Translations under genes and position numbers: made by a program
Notes under the pieces: generated by a model
The model's database searches: none
Seen by the model: only the letters and a program-made list of their open reading frames with translations
What the model was told of the DNA's origin: nothing
Source of the DNA: Anoplolepis gracilipes
Taxonomy: Eukaryota > Arthropoda > Insecta > Hymenoptera > Formicidae
DNA: 64,000 bases
Reading direction: 5' to 3'
Assembly: GCF_047496725.1 (NCBI RefSeq)
Contig: NC_132986.1
Coordinates: 4,930,501-4,994,500, forward strand
In this document: piece by piece, positions 11,736-24,663 of the stretch
Position numbering within the stretch: position 1 is the stretch's first letter
Layout of the letters: every line of letters begins with the position of its first letter

Positions 11736-12850
11736 TAATCCTTAAGGAGCAATTCAGTGCGATACAAAAAAAATCACAAAAAATCGCGTAAACTGAATAT
11801 TGATAATAATGATAATTAGAATATACTGATAAATAATTAAAAAGTCGAGAGAACTAAAATTTATTATAAATTTCCTCTACGCTTGTTGACAAAGTAGTTT
11901 AATCACAACACTGATCTCACTTTTCGCGTATTCTGGGAAAGGATATGTCTAACAATACAACTACAGCTTTTCAGGATTCAGTCATTTTGTAGCATGAGGA
12001 TATAAAGGATCTAGAGGATTTCAAGAATCCGGAAGTACTACAATTTGGAAGTTGGAGATGGTTCGCGGATTCCAATATTTTGACGATTACGCGCGATAAA
12101 CACGGGATGTTAAAGATTGAAAGCTCTTCTCTAACAATAATAAGATCTTAAACTGAATGGATTTATCGTAATTTTCGTATCCAAATTTTTACAATTTCGG
12201 ATATTTTAACATGTAACGCAAGCTCAAAATATAATTCTTATATATAGAGGATATAATTGACACGTGTGATATTTCTCCATTTCATTGCGAAAATTACATT
12301 TTGAAATTCTGTAGCATGATATTCCGGAAATGAGATATCTGTCTTCTGTAAACTCTCATGATAACGCTTGAAGCTTAGAGGAGCTTCTCACGACTGTGAG
12401 AAGCGAGGGACAATTTATTGCTTTCTCAAGCTGACGTTTTCAACAATGTATATTATTATGCTGACTCCATAAATTATCATTCGTGCACTTTCATTCTTTT
12501 TACTTCATATACTCATGTTTCTAAACTTTATACACTAATTTTTCAAGTTAAACGATTTATCACATAATGCATAGGTTGAACAACTGATCTCGTATTTTTA
12601 ATGCGATCGATTGTCAAAAGAGCAAGTGTTATTTCCGATAATTTTGATCAAGTATTATTTTTAAAATTTTATGAGCTTTGTTAAATTATATTTTCGCTAA
12701 CTAACCATTTTTTTGCGTATTAACTTTTTTCTACCTTCATACGCGATAATCGTTAATTTTAATACATAGAGATTTCTCGACAAATTTTCGCGCCATATTT
12801 ACAAAACCTCGCAAATAACACGGCTTCATTTTTCATGAGGCGTCACCGTT
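11736..12850. other. AT-rich non-coding DNA with one strong hairpin
   Basis: No open frame of interest. A perfect 9-bp inverted repeat, GCTTCTCAC-gact-GTGAGAAGC, lies at 12383-12404. It is too short for a microRNA precursor by itself. Confidence 0.5.
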
Positions 12851-13470
12851 CAGTAAATTTACAACCCTCTCTACATACCGTCGACAATTACCGGCTGTGC
12901 GCGCGCACATATGTACCTTTGGTATCCAGGCACACGCGACCACCCCTGTCGTGGGCCCCTATCGCTTAATCGACGGCGATTCGAGGGTAGGTAATCCCAT
13001 TCATTGGGCCGAAGACAAATTCCACGTGCCACAATGCGTTTCGAAGTAGGGGGGAGGGAGCATGATTCGGAGGGTGGCGGTGCTCGTTCGACTGCGGTTA
13101 CATCGGGAAACTATGGCATCGGCGGATTTGTGTACGCGCGTATATGTGAGCACCCTACCTCCCTTCCCACCGTCGTCTCGAACCGTGTACACTGGGATGA
13201 CTGGGTGCAGGAAATTCCTTGCAACTCGAATAGTTTGAATAGCTATGCCGTCCGGCTCTTCTCCATGGTTGCACTCCGGTGTTCTCAACGTCCTTCCATC
13301 TATATATCTCTTCCGTCTTTCACGTCAACCGCGTCCTGATCTTAAGCAGGATGCACACTGCATTCACCTTAATGCAGTTCAGTTCGGTTATAACGGATGC
13401 GTCTACATCGGGATTATAGTTTGCGTTTCGGCCACTATCTCGTCTGATCGATTAAAATATACTGCATCAT
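12851..13470. other. CpG-rich block, function unknown
   Basis: GC-rich with many CG steps and a G-rich stretch at 13048-13081. Plus-strand (111 codons, 13004-13339) and minus-strand (95 codons, 13001-13288) frames lie over one another. No domain is recognised in either. Confidence 0.5.
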
Positions 13471-14720
13471 AACTCGAGCAATAGTTGTATCAACCGGAAA
13501 GAGAAGAGCCGTTGACATTACAGCTACAGGTTGTGTAATTTATATTCGAATTTGAATTTCTTCCATTATAAAATTATGAAAGATTGGAAATCCTTTATTT
13601 TAGTGCCACGTGAATTTAGTTAAAAATAGATGAAATAATTTGATAATTTAAATACAAGTCATACTCAACGTTTTTTAAAAAAAAACATTCTGCTTTTAAA
13701 TATAATTCCATTATTTAATTATAACCGTAAAATATCAAATGTGTTAAATTAATTTTTAATAGTATATATTAATTTCTTTCACATATTGATAATAAATGAT
13801 TAATAAATGATTAAATAAGAAAATTTATTTTAAAGATTGAATTAAACCGCAGCAATTGCAAGTGTGCTTCCTGTTTATTTTACTCCTATTCACAATGCAT
13901 TTCCTTTCTTGTTCTGCCACTAGCTAACCAGATTATGTAGCGAGATTAGCAAGCGTCGTTATGGCCACAAATTGGACGAAAGTCCGCGGACGCGAATATC
14001 GATTTTTCTCAATAGAATTTAAGAACGTTACGCTTTTCCAACCATCGTTACTCTACCGTCATCCATGTCAGTCTCAAAGACGAAGGCATTTCGTGAAAGC
14101 CGGTTTGATGTCGCTTTGATGCGATTTTTCCGCCTGACGATCAAGGCGACGGACCCGCGAATATTCTTAAAACTATGACCTGCAGCCGCCAGCGAAACTT
14201 TCTGAAATTTTCGCCGTTTTCCCTAATTGCAAAAGTTAATCGCTAGAGTCGAGATAACTTTCGGACGTATAATTATATCGTAATTCATAAGGCAGAGAAT
14301 ATACGCGGAAAATACGCGCCACCTTTTATTGCACATATGTGTATGTAGAGCGTTTTGATTAAACATACGACCAGATTTTTGCGGGATTACGCTAGGCGAA
14401 AAAGATAGGTATTTATTGTACTGCGCGCTCATAAATTCAGTCTTATCAAATTGTGAAATTGCCGGCTTTCGTTATCATGCATAACTGAGCGTACTCGCTT
14501 CAGGATGCGAGGACAACGGAAATTATAAAAATAGAGGAAACAGGAGAGAATCGAAACGACAGAAAAAGCTAACTTCCAGCTGGAATGATAATTATAAATA
14601 TTATAATTAGCATTATGCAGATGAACATACGCTCCAGTTGCATATAACGCACTAATTTAATTTTTAACATGATATTTTTTAATGTTTGAAAAAAAAATGT
14701 TTTTCTTTCTCTCTCTAACT

Positions 14721-14723
<3 letters not shown>
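13471..14723. other. Non-coding DNA, AT-rich then mixed
   Basis: AT-rich to about 13870, then moderately CpG-containing at 13900-14240 and 14440-14560, then AT-rich again. There is no convincing coding or RNA feature. Confidence 0.5.

Positions 14724-14795
<72 letters not shown>
14724..14795. repeat. (CT)n microsatellite
   Basis: About 36 uninterrupted CT units, one of the longest simple repeats in the window. A shorter CTTTCTCTCT lead-in precedes it. Confidence 0.97.
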
Positions 14796-14802
<7 letters not shown>

Positions 14803-15127
14803 TATCATGCTGATTCTTTACAATCATATACATGTGTGAATATCATAAAATTTTTAATATTTAATAAAAATTTAACATTATTAAATACTTTTAAATTTCA
14901 AACATTTTTTTCTGAAAATATAATTAATAACATTCCCGTGATTTTACAATATTCGTATTTTTCGTAAAAAAATTGCTAAGTACGAAATTAGAAATTGTAA
15001 TAAAATAAAAACTCATATAAAAGCATATATGCATATTTTAAGGAAGTGATAATATAAATTTTAATATTTTTTTCGAGTTTTGATACGCAGCTAACATATA
15101 CACCAAACAGAACGGTTTAAACAAGTT

Positions 15128-15175
<48 letters not shown>

Positions 15176-16070
15176 TTATTATATCGTGTATATATTCCTG
15201 TGTTTTTTTATTTTTTTCTCACACTTTTTACGTTATTTACGTATATTATGGTACAAATTTCACAATGTTACAAATGCATTGTACAAAATCGCGCGAACCA
15301 TTAGCTATCGTCGACGTTAAAATATTGCGCGATATAGAAAATATATATGAAACGGAATTTTGCGGAAAATTAAGTTTGGCCACAGTTTATGGCAAAATCG
15401 TTTCGCATAGAGAGGGCCATCGTTTCGCATAAAATAATCATTAGCATACTTCCGCGGCAGCATTATATATTCCATGTAAACCTATTGCCCGCGAACAAAT
15501 TTTGTCGGCATCGTTACAGTAAATACCCAGTTATTAATCTATAATAATCTTTGACGTGTTTTGCCGAAATTCGTTTCCTATAGTGAACCATTTGATGGAA
15601 AAACAAAGTGATAGTCAACAGAAATATACTCGCGAAATGACGAATCCACGAGGCGACCATTATATTCAATTATCTTTGTAACCTGTCGAATCAAAACATA
15701 ATATAGAACACTGTCATCGTTTTATTCGATGGATTACACGGCGTTATATAGATTTATAACAATAGAATCGTAGTATCTAACGAGATTGATTGAATGTCGC
15801 ATTTTGCGATAGCCAATTGTAATAATAGATATAATAGCTACAGTGAGTGTGTATCAAATATAATTGCAGATTTAATTATACAATACAATGAAAATTAAAT
15901 AATAGCAATTAAAATTCGCAAAAAAAATTGAATTTTATTATTGCATCGACAAACTAACATTTTTGCATTCTTCACAACATTGATACTTTAAACTATCCCT
16001 CGGGATATTTTTAAAACGCAAATCTGCAGCGACATATATGCATGGAAAAATTTATATTTTTCAGTTGACA
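14796..16070. other. AT-rich non-coding DNA with a (TA)n tract
   Basis: AT-rich throughout. A pure TA repeat of about 18 units lies at 15139-15174, preceded by CATACATACA. The part at 15290-15800 is slightly more balanced but carries no gene-like frame. Confidence 0.6.
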
Positions 16071-16700
16071 GTGACAGATCGGCGGAACAAGCTGTGACGC
16101 GAAGAAGCCGCGAGGTCGATGGAAGAGTCAGATGGCAAAACGTGTGGCGGCTAAACTTCGCTGCCGATATCGCCGCGGCCGATGTCGTACCTCTTTATGA
16201 CGTAAGATGGTACGTATCGTGGTTCAGTATCGTTGCAGAATATTTTACTCTTTTTCACCTTCGTTTCACAGCCACCATTCGAGTTCGCACGTACATAAAG
16301 GGGTTTCTCATAACGGCGTATTCGATCCGCTCTTTACGCGAATCCTTGTTTCCCATGCGTTTTTTTTTTTTTTTTTTTTTTTTTTTCTTTTATCCCTCTT
16401 GTCGAATCGCGTCTATTCTATTCACGTCTCTCTCACGTTTTGTATTCGATCGTATACCTTGCCGCGTATTCGAAGTGCTGCAGTCGGTTCTCGCGTAACG
16501 ACACCGCTTATATTCCTCATCGACAAACCGGATTTTCTCAGCAGCGACATTGAGAAATGATCCCACGATCTCCGAACGAGAGATATTCGCAACTTGCCGT
16601 TCGCATCGGATCGCTAATCGATTTTATAGGACACTTTTAGAGGAGTCGAAAGAATCGCCCAGCATAGAATGTCGCGCGGAATGATATATTTGAGATGAAG
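16071..16700. other. Moderately CpG-rich block with a 27-base T run
   Basis: CG-rich relative to its flanks. A T homopolymer of 27 bases at 16360-16386 interrupts it, followed by a C and more T. Two plus-strand frames (134 and 117 codons) read through the T run as poly-Phe, so they are not credible. A tract of this length could mark a processed RNA insertion on the minus strand, but no body of one is recognisable. Confidence 0.5.
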
Positions 16701-18262
16701 ACGGAAGTTTGGCGAAAAGTACTAAAAGAAGTGAATAATCTATAAATTTCATTGTCAAACATCCATTGTGACATTTGCTGTTGGTTATTTCTCAGTTAAA
16801 TATCAAATATTCATTAATATATTATTTCATTTTAATCAATATTTATGAGTCTCTTTTTAAATGATCATCGTATCATGAAACATCATATCTTTTTATTTAA
16901 TCCCTCATCAAATTGAATGAATAGTGAAAAGTATTTTCACATTTCATCACCAAGTCACAAATTCAAAGTTTTTAAATGCAATTAATATGAATGAAAATCA
17001 TAAATGTTGTATAATCGTAACGTGTAAAATTAACGAGTTTTCTTTGACGCTTTAATCGTTAAGTTCCTTTGTTCCTGATGCCACATGACTTAGATATTCA
17101 CATTGCTTTTTATATCCCTTTATGACGTTCCAATGGGCATCGTTTCTTCGTCCTGGAAAACGTTGTAAAAGCCGCTGCTACGTTCTTATCGACAGATCCA
17201 ATGTGCTCGAGCGTGACGTTGAAAAACGCACGCTAGATCTTTGCCAAAGCGAGCTACGTCAAAAAGAGAAATGCGAATCCTCGCGGAGGATGCATTTGCA
17301 ATCGATCTTTAAAACATCTTGCAAATCATGTCGGTTTACGAATGGAAGGTTTTCGCAATAACGCGCGCAACGTTTTTGCCTATAAACTGGTCTAACGCGT
17401 AATGTATGTATTTAAAATAATCCTGCTCGTAATGGAAAACATTAAACTTACTGCTAATGTGCTCTTGATAAATATTAATATTTATCTGTGCTTGAAAAAT
17501 TACAGTTGTAATAAATTTAAAAAGATATATATTGAAATAATTTTTGAAATGTTTGTGAATCAGAGCACTGCTCACTCGTCGAATATTATCGTAGCAGCCT
17601 GTGTATCGTATGCATATGCAAATGCGCAGGATTCCAATTTCGTCAGCGAATGACATGGCTGACGATGCGAAAATTCCTGAAATTATGCGTAGATGACACC
17701 CGTTTCATGGGATTTAATGTTTCAACGTCAGACAGAGCGCGCGCAAAGAACAGTCAACTGTTTACTCAGGGGAGCCCAAGTTTGTAATATTACGGTCGTC
17801 GGAAAGAAAAACAGAGGATTTCCCGTAGGTACCCGTCCGACTGCGCTAATAAAAGAGATGGTCTCATCACGGTCCCGCCGTCTGAATATAAATCGCCCAG
17901 ACACATCTACATAAAGCTAACGTTATTCTGCTGATCCGTCTCGAGAAATGGTCGTATAATTTCGTTTCCAACGTCGAAGCAACGATTATCTCTTTTAGAT
18001 CCAAATTACTCCCAGCTTCGACACAAAGCACAAATGAAATTCATCTTAACTACATTCAATGTGAATTAAGAGCCATGCGACATTTAAAAAAATTTTGTCA
18101 ATCATTATACTATGTATGATAATTAAACATAAGATCTGATCAACATTTTAGCTATAAACGACATTTAATTTCAGAACAATTATGTAATTACGTAAATGAA
18201 TTGTTTTTACAAATTTCATTTAAAAAGTGGATTTTATATATAAATAAATATATATATACATA
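16701..18262. other. Non-coding DNA, mostly AT-rich
   Basis: AT-rich with more balanced patches at 17120-17340 and 17560-17960. A 7-bp inverted repeat (CGTCAGC/GCTGACG) lies near 17640. The short frames are unrecognised. No gene is called. Confidence 0.5.
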
Positions 18263-19148
18263 TACAGGGTGGCCCATTTTAAACAATACGGTCAAGTTTT
18301 TCGTAAACTAAGCGAAATATCGAAAAATGGTTCAGACATGTGTTGCATGAACGTGTTTCGAAGGAGCTATAAGATGGTGCCATTGGTTTGACCTTGGATA
18401 ATCATTTGAAAGTCATGTGAAGTCACCTCAATTTTTTTAAATGGAACCCCCTATTTTTTATTACATATTCTTGTAGCTTACCTCGAGAGCTTTCCAAAAC
18501 ACTTATGATAAAGTATTTTTCATTAAATATTTTTTGAATTATGAGACTTGAAAGTTGCAATATTTTGACATAAAATACAAGATATCTCGTAAAATATTCA
18601 TTTTTCGATTATCTCACCATAATATTTTTATACACAGAATAATGAGATGAATCAATTGGTGTAAAGAAAACACATAGTTATCTTTAAGAAAAATCTGAAT
18701 TTGCAACTAGCAGTTACACATTTTTACTTTAACATAATTATGTGTTTTTTTTACACCAATTAATTCGTCTCATTATTCTGTGCATAAAAGTATTAGAGTA
18801 AGATAATCAAAAAATGAATATTTTACGAGATATCTTGTATTTTATGTCAAAATACTGCAACTTTGAAGCCTTATAACTCAAACAGTGTTTAATAAAAAAA
18901 CATTTTATTATAGTGTTTTGAAAAGCTCTCGAAATAAGCTACAAGAATATGCAAAAATATATAGGGTGTTCCATTTAAGAAATTTAAAATGACCTTCACG
19001 TGATCTTCATGTGACTCTTCAAGGTCAAACCAATGGCACCATCTTATAGCCCCTTCGAAACCATGCAATACATGTCTGAACCATTTTTCAACATTTCGCT
19101 TAGTTTACGAGAAAAGTGACCGTATTGTTTAAAATGAGCCACCCTGTA
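18263..19148. mobile_element. Palindromic DNA transposon (TA target site)
   Basis: The element is an almost complete fold-back. Its ends are CAGGGTGGCCCATTTTAAAC at 18265 and, read on the other strand from 19146, CAGGGTGGCTCATTTTAAAC (one mismatch in 20). TA flanks both ends (18263-18264 and 19147-19148), the target duplication of the Tc1/mariner superfamily. The arms (about 18265-18685 and 18738-19146, roughly 410-420 bp each) match along their length, with scattered substitutions and a spacer of about 50 bp. For example, ACAAGATATCTCGTAAAATA on the left pairs with TATTTTACGAGATATCTTGT on the right. There is no transposase frame, so it is non-autonomous. Transcription through it would give a dsRNA hairpin of about 400 bp. 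Confidence 0.9.
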
Positions 19149-19190
<42 letters not shown>

Positions 19191-20149
19191 TTTAATTTTA
19201 AATGTATACTACATTAACAAAACATAGTTTGCGTTGAAAATTAAAAGAATTTGTTTGAAAAATATATAAAGTCCACGCAAATTGTCGCTTTGGAAAAATC
19301 TGTTTTCCAAATATAAGTAAAAAATTAATGTTTTAAAGTTATTCATTAATATAGACATACATTGCACATTTCAAGCAGCGAATATGTGCGATGATATATT
19401 ATAAAGTTAAATAATAATATTGAGATTTGCATGTGTATTTGCACAATCACAAATCAGAGCAATTTATTTAATATTTATTCGGCTTATATTTAATTGAAGA
19501 GTTTTGATAATTCGTAGAGCAAAAATATAAGTTTTCAGAAAATTTCAAGATACAATACGAAATTATGGCGAACGTAATACAACCATATACGAATCGTCAC
19601 GATGAGTAAATAGAAAATTCCCCCGTGGAAGACAGAATACAATCGGTCTGACAAATGAAAAAGCCACAGTAACCTTCCGTGGTTCAAGTAATTGTACCGA
19701 GACGAGAGCGTCGGCTGCAATCTTATTGAAGTCATTCAGACACACGATAGAGGATGGTCTTCAGGGACGTTTTATCACTTGAGCAGCCGAGATCATAAGG
19801 GTCTGCGATTAATAAAGAACTCTGAGGGAGTTTTTCAAACTCCCATGAGTCAGGTTTTCAAATCAACTTAATAAAGTGCAACAAAAAATAAATATATATA
19901 TAAAACGCAGTTTTTCAGATTTAATTTTCATTTAGTAGGCTCTAACAGACAAAGTTAGGACTATACGTTACGACAGAAAAACGTGTAAACCGTTTCTATT
20001 CGAAACTTGGGTATTAAAATTTTTTAATAAAACAAGATCGATAATATATCAACCGATATAATGCACATTAACTATAAACTTGAATACACAAGATAAACAT
20101 AAGTGCATGAAATATATACGAGTACGTTAGTTTGATGTATCAATCACTG
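19149..20149. other. AT-rich non-coding DNA
   Basis: It opens with a TA repeat (19149-19185, with one TATG) directly abutting the palindromic element. A short stem-loop, GGGAGTTT-ttc-AAACTCCC, lies at 19826-19844, with an outer ACTC/GAGT pair. No gene is seen. Confidence 0.5.
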
Positions 20150-20940
20150 AGATGCTCTTTTAATGTACTTTAACGTCCGCGAATAAGCTAAAGAGCTCTC
20201 TGCCCTCTCGTTTGTACAATAGGTAAGAATAAATCGGATGAATCCCATTTCTCTGATAGCAGGATCTCAAATTGCGATGGTACATGTTCAAGAGGGATGA
20301 GTAACGGGATGAGTATCGCATATGATTGTTCAAAGCTTCTTTTCCTTCCCTCTGCACCTTCGTTCCTCGCCGATGACTTTTGCTCTTTCCCTTTCCTTTT
20401 CTTCCCAGTCGACGGATCCAATTCGCTGCCACGCCGCAGGGAGTCTAAACGTAGCTGTTGGTGGAATCAACGATGATACCGTCTTTTCTATGGCGCGCAC
20501 ATAAGATCTCCGCGGGGAGGCATAACGTATATATATCCGGAGCTCCCGAGAGGATCGCGGAAAGGTATTGTTGATTGAGGGTTGATGTCGGCTCTCTCTC
20601 CATTCGGCATTCTATTGTTAAGTAGAACGTTCCACTCGGGAGACGGCAAACGGAAGGTGAGTGGAAGAAAGCGAGTAGGAAACCCCGTATGACGGAGGAA
20701 GGCGGAGGAATAAAGGATGAGAAGAGAAGTAGCATAAGAAGTTACTTGGTCGTATCGATGCCGGCTTACGGAAAGAGCAAGAGAAGAGGTATGAGAAAGA
20801 GAGAAAGAGAAAAGTAAAATGAAAGGAAGAGAGGTTCAGAACTGCGTTTATCGCCAGGGAGAGAGTATAGAGAGAAGGAGAAAAAGAGGAAGAGAAAGAT
20901 AGAGGGAGAATCCTTCTTTCTCGATTCACACGAGAGATCG
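20150..20940. other. GC-richer, purine-skewed block
   Basis: Moderately CpG-rich to about 20560, then strongly purine-rich on the plus strand (20640-20930, GAGAAAGAGAGAAAGAG style). Several minus-strand frames of 90-156 codons result from the purine skew. None has a recognised domain. Confidence 0.5.
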
Positions 20941-20941
20941 T

Positions 20942-20978
20942 GTGCGGGTGCGGGTGCGGGTGCGAGGGCGAGGGCGAG

Positions 20979-21009
<31 letters not shown>

Positions 21010-21010
21010 G
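20942..21010 (+). repeat. GC-rich hexamer repeat with G-quadruplex pattern
   Basis: About three units of GCGGGT are followed by about seven of GAGGGC. GGG triplets recur every six bases, ten in all, from 20946 to 21004. This exceeds the G3N1-7 x4 pattern used for G-quadruplex prediction. On the minus strand the repeat reads as alternating Ala-Leu and Ala-Pro, an artefact of the period of six. Confidence 0.9.
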
Positions 21011-21250
21011 CGTCGAAAGTCCGGATCAACTTGATGAAATGAAACGGGAAACCTGATAGACGTAGCAGCAGGCTAAAAGGAGATCGATCGGGCGGGACGG
21101 CCAGGACCTCCCTTATGGAAGGAATGGCGAAGGGGCGCGAGAAGATGGAGAAGGCAGCGCCTGCGGCACGTAGATAAGATTCATGCGGCCGGGCGTCGTA
21201 AACTTCAACGGGCTGAGAACGAGGCCTAACTTGCACGAGCTTTTGCGCAA
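21011..21250. other. CpG-rich tail of the same block
   Basis: Continues GC-rich (GGCGGGACGGCCAGGACC, GCGGCCGGGCGTCG). No exon is recognised. Confidence 0.45.
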
Positions 21251-22960
21251 AAATCCTGATACACTCATGCTCTCTTTTTACCTAAGGATCATTTGTCTAA
21301 ACGGTGGATATTTCGAATCACGATATCAATCTACAGTTTATCTGAAATCATCATCGTGGAATAAGTAGAAGAACGTAGACCATTTTTTAAATTTATAAAC
21401 AATCATTAAAAATTATGGATATTTATTTAATATTTATCTTAAAAGTAATAACTTGATACAATTTATAATTATATTAATTTATTCATAAAATACATTCAAT
21501 GCATTATTCATTTTTATTTGAAGATTTTTCTACTTTATATCGTTGCAAATAATTTAATATGATTTCAAAAACATGGTTGAATGTTTTATGATTTCCTTGG
21601 TCATTTCAAAATTAAATCAGATTTGACTTGATCATGTGATTCAGTATTGATTGATTTATAGATTTATCATGTTCAATATCAGCTTTGTACGAATAAGGCG
21701 CTAATAAACACTGATCATATCTCTTCGTCAAATCAAATAAATTCGCAGTAATTTATTTAAACAATAATCCGACTACGTGGAATTGTCGTTTTCGAGAAAG
21801 ATAGAAGCGAACATATAGCGTTAATATCGTACTCGATAATCGATTGTTCGATGATTGACGCAATGTAATCGTAGAGAGCGCTTTATCGAAGGATATTACG
21901 GGGAATTTGGAGAATGTCGAGAGAATGCTGGACGCGTACAGCACGAATACGTTATTGCCGTGACAATATTCAATTACTTAATATAATCCCTTTACTATGT
22001 TGCTAGGCGAGGTTTTACGTTACACGGACGAGTGCTGTAACCATTTTCGATGATGGCGTATTACGCCATGTGGATTCTCGTTAGCGAAAATATGGAAAAC
22101 CGTGAGTGTGAACGAGCGAATCGTGCATAGATTTTCCGAAATATCAATGGAGCGTTATATATTATGCCCTTTCGTTGCAGGAAGTACTTTCCATCGATAG
22201 AATATGCAATGGCCAATGAATGCCAAAAAGCGTCATCGAGTAAAATATTTCTGATGACACTCAGAAAATACTCCCTATTTTCATATTTAAATAAATATGG
22301 TTATGCTAAAACTGCCCGCCGATATTATCTTTCAGGATATAAATACGTACCATCGAGATTAATGCGAAAATAAAATCGATATTTGTAGCAGACAATACAC
22401 ATACAATAGCGTTGTTCCTCCTTTGCGTCAATATTATCGCGCGAAGTCATACTACATCGTGATCATCAATAATAATTTTAACATGAGCAACGAGTTTCTT
22501 TATCTTCCCGCAGGGCATGTTCTTGACAGATTCTGACAAATGTCGGGGAATAACGCCATTGCCTAGTCATCGCGCTGTGTCAGAAATATTGTCACTGAAC
22601 GTTTAACCCCATGCGATCTTATATCAAGATATAATTCAATATAACAATTTATAAAAATCATATCTGAATATTTTTCCTACAAATATTCGTAAATTTGCAA
22701 AATTGTTATTTTTTTTCTACGGATACAAACAAAAAATTAATTATATAACTTTACATTAATAATTATATAAAATATTGCAACTAAAATGGCAAAATATTTA
22801 AATTCCATTTATTGAAATTCTTTCAAACTATAAAATATTAATTATTATAAAAGAATGTGTTAAAATCGTAAATTTTAAATTATTTTTCAATTAAAGTTTC
22901 GTCAGTCGAGAGATACAAAAAAGACAATCATTTACAATACACAAATACGTCGCGCAAGTC
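21251..22960. other. AT-rich non-coding DNA
   Basis: Mostly AT-rich, with a more balanced patch at 21770-22160. The frames at 21753-21944 (-) and 22164-22373 (+) are short and unrecognised. Nothing else is visible. Confidence 0.55.
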
Positions 22961-23920
22961 ATGACCGCCATATCGTTTGCTGCCACATTTATGTCAAAAG
23001 GCCTTATTTGAGAGACAGGTCAAAATCCGATGGACGGTGTTCTTTGTTTTGACAAGGGTAACGGATAAGAAGGATGCGAACGCGAAAGCAAGGAACCTAA
23101 GGGCACGTCTGAGCTATCGAAATTGTTTATCGGGTACCGGGGAGATTCTTGAGGGATTTTGGGAACACTCCATCTTCCGTCATGCGGCAGGACAGAACCC
23201 TACTATTAATGCAGCGCGCTCGCTCCGAAACGAGAAAAACCTCTACAGTCGACCCTTCGTAACGCGGAATAAAAATTCGTACGTCAACGCCAGATCCGAG
23301 GGAGGGACTCGCTTTATTTTTAATTTCACGAAAGCAATCGTACGCGCGCTGTTTACGGGGTGTAAAAAATCGTGGAAAAAACGGGAATCGAGTCGAGATC
23401 CCTGTGAAGAGAGCAAGAGGGAGTTGTAACCGAGGTTGGTGGTATCGTGGGAGGTGTACAAGGGTGAGTCTGGGCTGGCGCGCACACTCACTTGCTCGCT
23501 CGTGCACATCGCGGGCCAGGAAAAGACTACGGCTACGATGGATTTCACGTGTCAGAAACCCTCGATAAACGGCCCGACTGGCTGCTCGACCATAGTTGAA
23601 AAATATTAGCCGGGCGTCAGTGTTGCCCGGGCAAAGGTAAAATATTGCGCTCGACGGCACGACCGACGTGGCGGCACGGGCTCGTTATTGTTTCGCGGCG
23701 ATCTGTAATTATCGGATCGCGCGAATATAACCGGACACAGGGCGAACGCGCGGAACGATTAATTCTCGCCTTCGATTCCTTTTTCTGTCTCTTTCTCCCT
23801 TTCTCTGTCTCTCAGCTCCGGCGCCAACCTCCGCTGCGCATCGATGATTCGCGCGCGGAACCACCACTCGACTCGGAGTCTGGCCAATTCGTCCTTTTAA
23901 ATCAAGTAAAATTAGCATAA
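22961..23920. other. Large CpG-rich block, function unknown
   Basis: About 950 bases of elevated GC and CpG. A 150-codon plus-strand frame (22977-23429) lies opposite 177- and 101-codon minus-strand frames. None matches a family I recognise and none carries a splice pattern that would single it out. It is one of the more substantial islands and is a candidate regulatory region or unannotated exon. Confidence 0.5.
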
Positions 23921-24572
23921 AACGTTGATTTGGCGAAATTATTCAGTGCGCTATGTGGTTTGAAATGAAGAATCTAAGACTAAGAATCGTTTCGTGTAAA
24001 TAAAAAAGAAATTATATCAAATTAACGTGTGTAAAACATGGAAAATGCTGTGTTTGAACATCTTTCTTTGTTTATTATTACAATGGTTTTAATATTCGAG
24101 ATTGGCAGTATCAACAATCTCATGCGATGACTAGATAATGTCGTATACTACATCGCTGGAATATCGAAATGTATCGCACGTTGGCGGTTCCAACAAAACA
24201 ATCTGACTGTCGCGTCTATTATTTGGACAAAATAACGTTGGCCTGAATTACGAAACGCGTCGGTTTAATGATGCTCACGCTCCGGGACGGCCTCGAAATG
24301 CCGGCGTCATTAGGATCATTGACGATTCATTTCCGGCATATGACAGAGAGTGAGAGAGAGAGAGAGATACCGTTTGGGCGGGACAGAATCGGGTCAAGTT
24401 TCGCGTGTCACGTCACATGTCGTTCTGTCATCACACGGGTTATCGATCGATCGCGGTTGGACTGACCGATGTGATGGTTCGCGCGGCCGGAAAAATATCG
24501 CTTCTGACATTTGAAGCGACAAATTGATAAAGATGATATGTTCTGCGATAAAACCCTAAGTGAATTATTCTC
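23921..24572. other. Mixed non-coding DNA with a short GA tract
   Basis: AT-rich to about 24110, then moderately CpG-rich at 24160-24510. A short (GA)n tract lies at 24348-24366. No gene is supported. Confidence 0.5.
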
Positions 24573-24591
24573 ATATATGTATGTATATGTA

Positions 24592-24652
<61 letters not shown>

Positions 24653-24663
24653 TATAATATATA
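24573..24663. repeat. (TA)n microsatellite with TG-variant start
   Basis: ATGTATGTATATGTATGTGTGTGT leads into about 22 TA units and then TAATATATATAATATATAATAA. The TG-to-TA gradient is typical of a decaying dinucleotide repeat. Confidence 0.95.

Noticed and set aside
11199..11738. 179-codon plus-strand frame
   Set aside because: It passes through the CT repeat as a Ser-Leu/Phe run, and two minus-strand frames cover the same DNA.
16360..16386. Poly-T as the reverse poly-A tail of a retrotransposed RNA
   Set aside because: No recognisable body, target duplication or poly-A signal lies next to it. A simple homopolymer expansion is sufficient.
22253..22277. CTGATGA...GAAA hammerhead ribozyme core
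   Set aside because: The bases between the two motifs cannot form stem II, and no stem I or III partners are visible.
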